Positions 56,408 to 64,000 of a stretch of 64,000 bases of DNA are shown here, in pieces (within the stretch, counting starts at the first letter, position 1; each line of letters starts with the position of its first letter). The position numbers and the translations under genes are program-made. The notes beneath the pieces were generated by a model, which did not search any database, was not told the DNA's origin, and saw only the letters and a list, made by a program, of their open reading frames with translations. Source of the DNA: Siphonodentalium dalli (Eukaryota; Mollusca; Scaphopoda; Gadilida; Siphonodentaliidae); assembly GCA_032622095.1 (NCBI GenBank), contig CP136061.1, positions 44,771,797-44,835,796 on the forward strand. The letters run 5' to 3'.

Positions 56408-56621
56408 CAAATCCTGTTCCTACTGCTTTCCGTGGTCGGTGATTTAATGCGTGCATTGGAGTGATTTCCCGGTGACATTAAGTCTATGTGCGGTCTTTCC
56501 TCCACCCATAATATAGCTGACAACGTTGTGATATTGCCTATATATATAGCGACTAAAACGATGATAAACAACAATAACATAAATAAACATACATGTATTT
56601 TGAAAACAAATCGCTTGGATG

Positions 56622-57737
56622 TTAACCCTTTCAGTGCCAGGTCCGATTTTTGTATCAACCCATATACCCTGTGCCAATGCATTCTCTTATATATGCGAGT
56701 CGACCATAGGTCGCCTCGCATATATAAGAGAATGCGTTGGCCTAACAATTTTTCATCATTTGTTCTTATTGTTTACAATTTTTTACAATTTTAATATTTT
56801 TTTCTTATATTCTTTAACAGGCTTATTTTGTAGGTTTATTGCCAGGGAATCTTGCGTTTTTCATGGGCATCAAAATTATTACTATGAATACTTGGTGATA
56901 GTTTTGAGTTATAACATGCCCCTAAGTTTTATCCACTTTGTTTTAAAATTCGCTATAGCATGCTTAAGCATACCCAAAAAAACATTCAATTTTTTTCTTC
57001 TTTTTTCAGGGCACTTTACAGACCATATATTAGGGCCGATGAGATCGGCCCCTGGCACAAAAGTAAAAAGATGAAGGGGGAATTTATACATAGCTTATAT
57101 TGGATATACATAGACAAAATGAATTTATCTTTGGAGACACACATGCGATTTGACTCCTGCACTATATCTCTGTATGTTTACATCGCCAGATTTGAATTTT
57201 AAAAGTTAATATAATATAAAGAGCGTTTGTCTATGGTATAAAGAGCGTTTTTTCTCTTATTGCCTTGATTATCTCTGGTTATTTTTCTCATTTTGAGAAG
57301 AAAGGAGATTCCATTTTGCCACACAATAAAAACATCCTGGGGACTTGAAATCATTTGTAACATTTGTAACACTTGTAACACCTGTCTACGAGCGGTTTCT
57401 GTGGTATCTCAGAAAATATTGTAACACTTGTAACGCTTTGTAACATGTCGCTACACTGAGACGGTATGAATAAATTATGCTGTGGTTTTCTACTGGGACT
57501 TTAAATCATTTGTAACATTTGTAACACTTGTAACACCCGTCTATACGAGCGGTCTCTCTGGTATCTCAGAAATAATGTAACACTTGTAACGCTTTGTGAC
57601 ATGTCGCTACACTGAGACATTAGGAATAAAATATGCTGCGGTTTTCTACTGGGGACTTTAAATCATTTGTAACATTTGTAAGTGGAGGAAAAATGTACCG
57701 GATTCATGCAATATATGCCTGGCACTCAAAGGGTTAA
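56622..57737. mobile_element. piggyBac-like element, CAGTGCCAGG ends
   Basis: TTAA at 56622-56625 and 57734-57737. Ends CCCTTTCAGTGCCAGG and CCTGGCACTCAAAGGG inverted. It holds one 69-bp palindrome (56673-56741), a GGGCCGAT-GA-GATCGGCCC hairpin (near 57029-57050), two AAAGAGCGTTT words (57220, 57240) and the tandem repeats below. No transposase frame was recognised. Confidence 0.75.
57345..57690. repeat. Tandem units of about 150 bp, 2.3 copies
   Basis: TTTGTAACATTTGTAACACT, GGTATCTCAGAAA, AACATGTCGCTACACTGAGA and TGGTTTTCTACTGGG repeat in order. Confidence 0.9.
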
Positions 57738-58620
57738 AGCCACATGGCGGTTTGCGCTCCATACACCTACACTCACAAAAATCGGAGTCCGTATAGCTAC
57801 TATATATAGAAGCTAGTGTAGCTATATAGTACCTATATGTGCAACACCTATAGGTTATTGGTGTGATATAGTAGCTATACCGTCTTTAGTGCCTATCGTG
57901 GAACCGCTATATCGTATTCAGGATAGACCAAATTACCCCCCCCCCCCCTGTTATTTGAGGGACACTCACGCCAGAGAGCGCATTCGCAGAACACGAGGAA
58001 TTTCTTTTCTAGAAGCCATTGTTATAATTGATTATAATCGACTAATCGTTGTATGAATTACTCTGGATCAACCGAATTAGAGGTTTTGTGAAAAGTAAAC
58101 GCAGGAAGCTAAGAAGACAAGACAAGAAAGGTGGACGCTTCGCCATATTCCGCCGAGTCAACCGACTCCGTTGAACTTTGTTCGACTTCGCCGGCTTCGG
58201 AATTAATGGAAGGAAGATTCTGTTGCCAAATACAGTTAGGTACTATATAGTGCCTATATGAAGGTGCTATTATAGTACCTACTTAGGTACTATATAATAC
58301 CTAACTTAGGTGCTAAATAGTATATACTTTTAATATATAGCTACTATATATATAGTAGCTAATTAGGTACTATATAATACCTAATTAGGTACTTTATATA
58401 TAGTAGCTATATATCATATAGGTACTATATAGTACCTAAAGTTAGACACTACCCCAGTGGCAAGGGTATAGTACCTATATAGGTACTATGCCTATATAGG
58501 TACTATATAGTAGCTATATGTTTAAGAGTGTAATAATATTCGCTTTTAAATGTTTTCCAGTATCGAAATAGGTTGATGAATACTTTAACAACCTTTCTAT
58601 GAACAGTCAGGCTATGGTCT
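57738..58620 (+). repeat. AAAGCCACRTG repeat (copy 3), split by an insertion
   Basis: 57738-57764 (AGCCACATGGCGGTTTGCGC) and 58527-58620 (TAATAATATTCGCTTTTAAA, ATCGAAATAGG) are the two halves of the sequence continuous at 23155-23420. It abuts the TTAA element on its left. Confidence 0.7.
57765..58527. mobile_element. Palindrome-saturated element (TAGGTACTATATAGTACCTA)
   Basis: Left edge CCTACACTCACAAAAAT, right edge GTTTAAGAGTGTA, a short imperfect inverted end. In both outer thirds (57790-57900 and 58230-58520) the sequence is mostly TAGCTACTATA, TAGGTACTATATAGTACCTA and similar self-complementary words. The centre (57960-58220) is ordinary sequence. It splits an older repeat, so it is an insertion. 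Confidence 0.7.
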
Positions 58621-58879
58621 TACAATCTCGTCCAAATACGGATACGATAGGCGAGAATCGCATGCGTTTTGATATGTCGATGCCGTCTGGAGAGTTTGGC
58701 GGGACCAGCATCCCGTCTCGATTTGCTCAGTCTACCCTTGATGCTATAAAGTGGTAGCCGCAACGTTAAGCAACGTCACCCCTTTTTCAAATTGATATCG
58801 AGGCAGTCAGGTCTAAGACCTGTTGGGAAACACAAAATTCAAACTGTTATTGAAGCCGTCCGCCTCCCCCAAGCCCACC

Positions 58880-59070
58880 CACCCTAAAAGTTGGAAAATG
58901 GCTGTGACAAAATAGTTTGTGTTTTTGCGACCCATATTATACCGCCTTCCATATTGCGTATATAGAGATAATTTGGAAGCTTGAATGAGCCAAAGCCGTT
59001 CAAGGATCAGGAGACCCCAATATTTATCATGAGATATGGGAACTTGTTTGGACCACATGGAAATTTTTCC
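58880..59070 (-). repeat. Dispersed repeat, paralogous to 12150-12350
   Basis: On the minus strand GGCTCATTCAAGCTTCCAAA, GGTATAATATGGGTCGCAAA and TCACAGCCATTTTCCAAC follow the order of the 12-kb copy. Confidence 0.6.
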
Positions 59071-60560
59071 CCCAGAATTGTGTGATACCGTCAGAATCAG
59101 CGCTGGCCCGAAATTTACTTTTGCCAATTATTTTGCCAAATGAACATAATTTTTGCCAAAGGCTGTTAACAGTTTCCAAATGCTGTCAGTTTCTACAACA
59201 CTGTGTCTTTTATTTTGATTATTTCGACAATCGCGGCTTGAGCGACCTTTGATATCGATAGGAAAGCTGTTCATTATTAATAATTGTCGCCTCTATACTT
59301 GGGTTTATCATAGAACAATAAAACGAACAGCATAACAATGAAATTGTGGAAGGGTTTCTTCATCAGAAAGGCACATCGAAACAGAGGATTAGCTATGTAA
59401 ACACTACCACCAGACATAGTATACTAGTAAACCCTCCACCCGTCGATACTAATGATATCAGATTAACTGCATCTTGATAGAGGTGTTAACATTTCATAAC
59501 CTTATAATTCACCACCGAAAATATCATTAATGAAAGAGTTTCCTGAAATGAGGGGTATTGGTCATGGTGCAAATATTATAAAACTGTCTTGAGGAATACC
59601 GTATGTTATGAATGATTTAAGTTTGTCAATACTTCCATCAAATTAATAGTAGATATATAGCTGTAAAATATGATCAATACTGCGTCAATAAAATTCATAG
59701 CCAAAAAACGTGGGATATCCCCAGATTGTCACTTCGGCGTCAACATGTTGACATTTTGAATTTTATAGTTTTATCATGGGAATTAGTAATAATCCTAAAT
59801 ATGTGGTCAAGGTTTGTTTTGTTCGTTCATCCCTTCACATAAGTGTCATAAGTCGCCCACGTTAATGTCCAATATGTATAGTATATATCGACCCTGTGGG
59901 CATTATATATTCCATGAACTGGCCGCACACGCTGTGTAATAAACACCAGGTTTCCCCCTTGACCTTCGACGAAATGCGATATTGTAAACACGGGCTGTTT
60001 ACCACCAATTCATATAGGTACCTTACGTAAAACGCTAATCCCGTATATAAATAGGTTATTATCGATTCCAGCGGGGTTTCGCATCGTTCTCGTCTTGTGT
60101 ATAGAAGCAGTGGGTGAGATCATTGACCGGTAATTATGAAAATGGCAGGAATCATTGGTACTAATGATGGAGCATATGGTTCCGATAATACGGAGAGACG
60201 ATATCTGGCAATTATAGCCTCTGCCACTATGGTGCCATGTATAGCGTCATCTCACTGAATCACGTTTAGCGGTGATATCAACACGGAATAATCCGTCGAA
60301 AAGCATTTTAACAGAACATGTCTCTTCTATGTACAGGCCTAAATTTGATTGTCAATTTGAAAGCCACCTTGCTGTTCAGAAGGCGCGCCCCAATTGTGAA
60401 TTTTCAAAAAATCTCAATTTCAAACTATGAATTAGAAGGAAAATATTATTATTCCTTATAACCAATATATGCTTTTGTACTATAACAACAACTATTTACC
60501 CTCACAATATGAGAAATATTTTCCAACTATGTAAAAAAGTGATTTAAAAAACCCAGATGC
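59071..60560. other. No recognised feature
   Basis: AT-rich without repeats noticed elsewhere in the window, and without a supported frame. Confidence 0.45.
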
Positions 60561-60567
60561 TCCGTCT

Positions 60568-60878
60568 ACCGTCTGAAATCATGAATGTCTGCGTGAAAAT
60601 AAATAAAACATTTTTCATTTTTTTTTTTTTTTTTTTTTTTGGCAGCCATTTCCAGACCTATTTTTTTTAAAGGAAAAATCACCATAAACTACATAATGTC
60701 TGAAAAGATGATTCAGTGTCGAGTGTTTGTGTCTACCAGATTATTGAAAATTATATTTATGTTGTTTTATGTTATTTTGTTTCTTCACATGATAAAATAG
60801 TAGTTTTTGCAACAAAAAAAAATATGCAATGAAAAATGTTTGATTTAATTTCTCACAGACAGTCATGATTTCACATGC
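60568..60878. repeat. Inverted repeat around a T run
   Basis: GAAATCATGAATGTCTGCGT with AAACATTTTTCATT (60575-60620) returns inverted at 60828-60875. A T run of about 24 lies at 60618-60641. Confidence 0.7.
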
Positions 60879-62480
60879 ATGGTAGACTGTTTATACCCTG
60901 GTTTCGCTCTTGTATATATATATATATTCGATCGATTCGAAATTCGTTTCGAATCGCATCACTGATTTGATTCAGGATTCGATTTGAATGTGAACCCCCG
61001 ATTCCCAAGGCACTGAAACGAAGATAAACAGAAATAAATCATCCTCAAACGCAGACGACATTGTCTAATAAAATAGGCCACAATGCGTGTAATTCTCCAC
61101 TTATATGGTTTACACCATGCTTCTTTGTGCCAGTTCAATTTCCCACGTGGGATTGCGCAACAAACGCGCTTTTTAAACTTTTCACGCAAATTTAGCAGCC
61201 AAATAAACCATTATGCTATAAATTCATTGACACAAATTATATGAAGATAGACAAGGATCTTATTGCGACAAGGCGTTTAATCAGACACTAAAATGTTACT
61301 CAACAGCCATATATGAGATAACGAGATGGTCATTAAGATCACCCCCGAGGGGTTGATTACGTCATTATTACGTATTGGTCATCCATGTTCGCCAGCATCT
61401 TAATGCCGCAGGGGTGTTGGTTGTCAAATCATCACGAATTCGTACTGTACGTGTATACAACAATATCCAGACCCCTGTAACTTTCACGTGAAACTTATGC
61501 AATCTGGTTTCCTAATATTTCAATGCATTCACCAGACATGTTTCGTCATCTCCTTATCGGAGATGAGTATATGTTATAGATTTACCGAATATACGGGGGC
61601 AACATGCATGGCTAATTGGGCGTTTGTTTCCATGCTTAAATTACACTCACTTTCTATGTATTTATTTCTATTTTGTTTGTATTTATTTATGCATGAATGA
61701 ATTTGTTTATTGCAAAAAACTACCGATTAAAGACACACGGCCATTGCTACCAATTGCACTGTGAACTTGAGATGGCGTGGTTGCCAACATTCAAGCGTGC
61801 ATGTGCAAGAAGAGATTGAAATGTGGTCCAATGAGAAACTATATACGGGAAGACGAAGACGGTAATCTTATATGTTCAGTTAAAGATGGATTATCTCTTT
61901 AAATACTTTGAAATAATACGTATGATTTGGAAATCCCTGCCCGGAAACGATTCTATCGATTAATTATTGATTTTATTTCAATATTATTATATTCAATTAA
62001 TGGGACACTTCTTTGTTCTATAAATAGAACTTTTAGATAGATGTCTCAAGTGTGGTGCTCCGAACAAAATGCGAGCCGCACAATGTCCCCGATGTCTCTG
62101 TAATAGAATCAAGTAGATGAGATATAGAGTGTAGCATATGCCTATTTTCAATGATTAAAATAATTGAAAATTACTACAGAACGCAAATAAATAAGACGGT
62201 CGTGAATACCAGGGACTATTATTGAACGGCACAGTGTTATTTTATACGAAAAAAATTCCAAATAAAATCAATATTAATTGATAGACGCGTATCCTGACAC
62301 GGGTCTTCGATTCGTATTTATTAGTTCATACACAGGAAACTACATAGATCATGTTGCGGAAGAGATAATCCACATTGAACTATAGTCACTGTGCATATAT
62401 TGTAGTGCAAGCATGCAGTGATTTCCTTATCTAACTCGTGAGAGTAAAATTCTTCCCACTTCCTGGATGTATTGATATGA
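60879..62480. other. No recognised feature
   Basis: Includes a TA tract followed by ATTCGATCGATTCG-like words (60915-60960). Frames at 60959-61189 (minus) and 61488-61700 (plus) have no recognisable content. Confidence 0.45.
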
Positions 62481-62482
62481 AC

Positions 62483-62540
62483 CCATAACAAAGAGAGAGG
62501 GAGGAGAGAGAAGTGAGAGAGAGAGCGAGAGAGAGAGAGG

Positions 62541-62574
<34 letters not shown>

Positions 62575-62613
62575 TAGAGAGAGAGAGAGAGAGATATGGG
62601 GGTGAGAGAGAGA

Positions 62614-62655
<42 letters not shown>

Positions 62656-62690
62656 AGAGAGAGGAGAGAGAGAAAGATGGAGAGAAACAG
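62483..62690. repeat. GA microsatellite
   Basis: About 200 bp of GA/GGGA repeats with small interruptions. The 123-codon minus-strand frame over it is a by-product. Confidence 0.97.
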
Positions 62691-63117
62691 AGTTATATCT
62701 GTAGTAAACCCCAGGCCTGATCGGGCGTTTGGATCGCTTAGTGCGGAGTTTTAAAAAGTGTGTGGGAAGAAATGTTTGCTGCCACAAATGATATTGAACC
62801 ACAGATCAAACAACGAAAGTGCTTGTACAGTAAAGAAAAAGCACGCAAAACCTCAAACGCATGCTCCGAAGATTTACTTGGAACTTCCCAATAGAAATTT
62901 ACTCACGGTCATATATTGTACTCTTCAAATAAAGACAGTATACCTCTAACCTTCTTCTAATTATTCAGTGCGTCCTATTCTTAAATGCGGAAATGGAAAT
63001 AAGGCATCCATCTGTACAAAAATCGAAATATTTGCAATTCATGATATACGCACATTCGCCGTTTTTATATGCTTCCCGATTTACTATCTATGAATAATTG
63101 AAACCTTATTCAGCTTA

Positions 63118-63547
63118 TTCCCGTATATACAGACAAGCATTGAGAAAGACTTCCGTATATACAGACAAGCATTGAGAAAGACTCCCGTATATACAGACAA
63201 GCATTGAGAAAGACTCCCGTATATACAGACAAGCATTGAGAAAGACTCCCGTATATACAGACAAGCATTGAGAAAGACTCCCGTATATACAGACAAGCAT
63301 TGAGAAAGACTCCCGTATATACAGACAAGCATTGAGAAAGACTTCCGTATATACAGACAAGCATTGAGAAAGACTCCCGTATATACAGACAAGCATTGAG
63401 AAAGACTCCCGTATATACAGACAAGCATTGAGAAAGACTCCCGTATATACAGACAAGCATTGAGAAAGACTCCCGTATATACAGACAAGCATTGAGAAAG
63501 ACTCCCGTATATACAGACAAGCATTGAGAAAGACTCCCGTATATACG
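63118..63547. repeat. 32-bp tandem array, about 13 copies
   Basis: Unit CCCGTATATACAGACAAGCA then TTGAGAAAGACT; TTCCG replaces TCCCG in two units. All three minus-strand frames stay open because the unit lacks stops, giving three overlapping repeat frames that are not genes. Confidence 0.97.
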
Positions 63548-63587
63548 GCGAAACGGACTCGATATTGGTATTGGGCGTCTCTTTGTG

Positions 63588-64000
63588 TGGCTTCTTGTTA
63601 TTGACTGACTTTGTAAATGGACTGCATGACTAGTTAAGCTTCTTGTTATTGACTTACTTTGTAAATGGACTGCATGACTATTTAAGCTTCTTGTTATTGA
63701 CTTACTTTGTAAATGGACTGCATGACTATTTAAGCTTCTTGTTATTGACTTACTTTGTAAATGGACTGCATGACTATTTAGGCGTCTTGTTATTGACTTA
63801 CTTTGTAAATGGACTGCATGACTATTTAAGCTTCTTGTTATTGACTTACTTTGTAAATGGACTGCATGACTATTTAGGCTTCTTGTTATTGACTGACTTT
63901 GTAAATGGACTGCATGACTATTTAGGCTTCTTGTTATTGACTGACTTTGTAAATGGACTGCATGACTATTTAGGCTTCTTTTTTATTGACTGACTTTGTA
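63588..64000. repeat. 48-bp tandem array, runs off the window
   Basis: Unit CTTCTTGTTATTGACTTACT, TTGTAAATGGACTGCATGAC, TATTTAGG with variants TTAAG/TTAGG and TTAC/TGAC. About 8.5 copies are visible. As 48 is a multiple of three, one plus frame is open with a 16-residue period (LLTYFVNGLHDYLSFL). No evidence of expression. Confidence 0.95.

Larger units (their letters stand above)
55481..56438 (+). mobile_element. Insertion carrying the unknown frame, 15-bp target duplication
   Basis: TGCTTTCCGTGGTCG occurs at 55481-55495 and again at 56424-56438. The roughly 928 bp between are homologous to the reverse strand of about 3050-3955, and the homology stops at these limits. The insertion contains a short leader, the frame and the two-hairpin module F' as its 3' end, with no poly-A. 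A 15-bp duplication fits target-primed reverse transcription by another element's machinery, though other routes are possible. Confidence 0.7.

Noticed and set aside
62431-62802. 123-codon Ser/Leu-rich frame
   Set aside because: Translation of a GA microsatellite.
63084-63524. Three overlapping minus-strand frames of 125-146 codons
   Set aside because: All three frames are open because a 32-bp unit without stops is repeated. The translations are the same 32-residue cycle.
63643-63993. 116-codon frame with 16-residue repeats
   Set aside because: Product of the 48-bp array; no flanking gene structure.

Overview
This window reads as eukaryotic, repeat-dominated intergenic or heterochromatic DNA. 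It is AT-rich and full of microsatellites, with no bacterial gene organisation, no convincing host gene, no rRNA and no clearly functional tRNA. The repeat content (CCHC-tailed LINE ends, tRNA-derived A/B-box units, many foldback and TTAA-flanked MITEs, and GGAC/GACA microsatellite tails with a C-run/G-run hairpin) resembles a marine invertebrate, most likely a mollusc. That taxonomic call is inference from repeat style, not from a marker gene.

Layout. 0.5-1.6 kb: a TTAA-flanked MITE and a foldback. 1.6-4.1 kb: a composite element with a 236-codon reading frame (minus strand), a decayed second frame, and several copies of a small two-hairpin module. 4.3-6.3 kb: palindromic elements. 6.7-9.0 kb: a tRNA-derived SINE beside a 5'-truncated LINE whose zinc-knuckle region has expanded into a 40-bp minisatellite. 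9.0-10.0 kb: a terminal-inverted-repeat (TIR) element holding six 61-bp repeats. 14.4-22.6 kb: direct duplications, four copies of an element starting with ACTAG inside TA tracts, and four near-identical 422-bp units carrying tRNA-like promoter boxes. 18.2 and 24.3 kb: two hAT-like MITEs. 25-30.8 kb: long foldbacks and piggyBac-like MITEs. 31.5-35.1 kb: about 3.1 kb of 35-bp satellite inside an inverted repeat. 36.4-46 kb: nested MITEs, a second LINE end and double-palindrome elements. 46.8-57.7 kb: more decayed frames, large inverted repeats, a second copy of the 236-codon frame (55.5-56.4 kb) flanked by a 15-bp target duplication, and another TTAA element. 57.7-58.6 kb: a palindrome-saturated element nested in an older repeat. 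62.5-64 kb: a GA microsatellite, a 32-bp array and a 48-bp array that runs off the window.

How the parts relate. Nothing here forms a host pathway. The coding signals belong to transposable elements: two LINE 3' ends, and a family of lysine-tailed proteins of unknown function. Two signals deserve attention. One is a compact RNA-like module, a nested stem followed by a second hairpin. It recurs with compensatory changes around the unknown frames and once stands alone as a 76-bp insertion with a 12-bp target duplication. The other is a set of elements whose terminal inverted repeats are themselves long palindromes, with one palindromic core carried by at least four different sets of outer ends.
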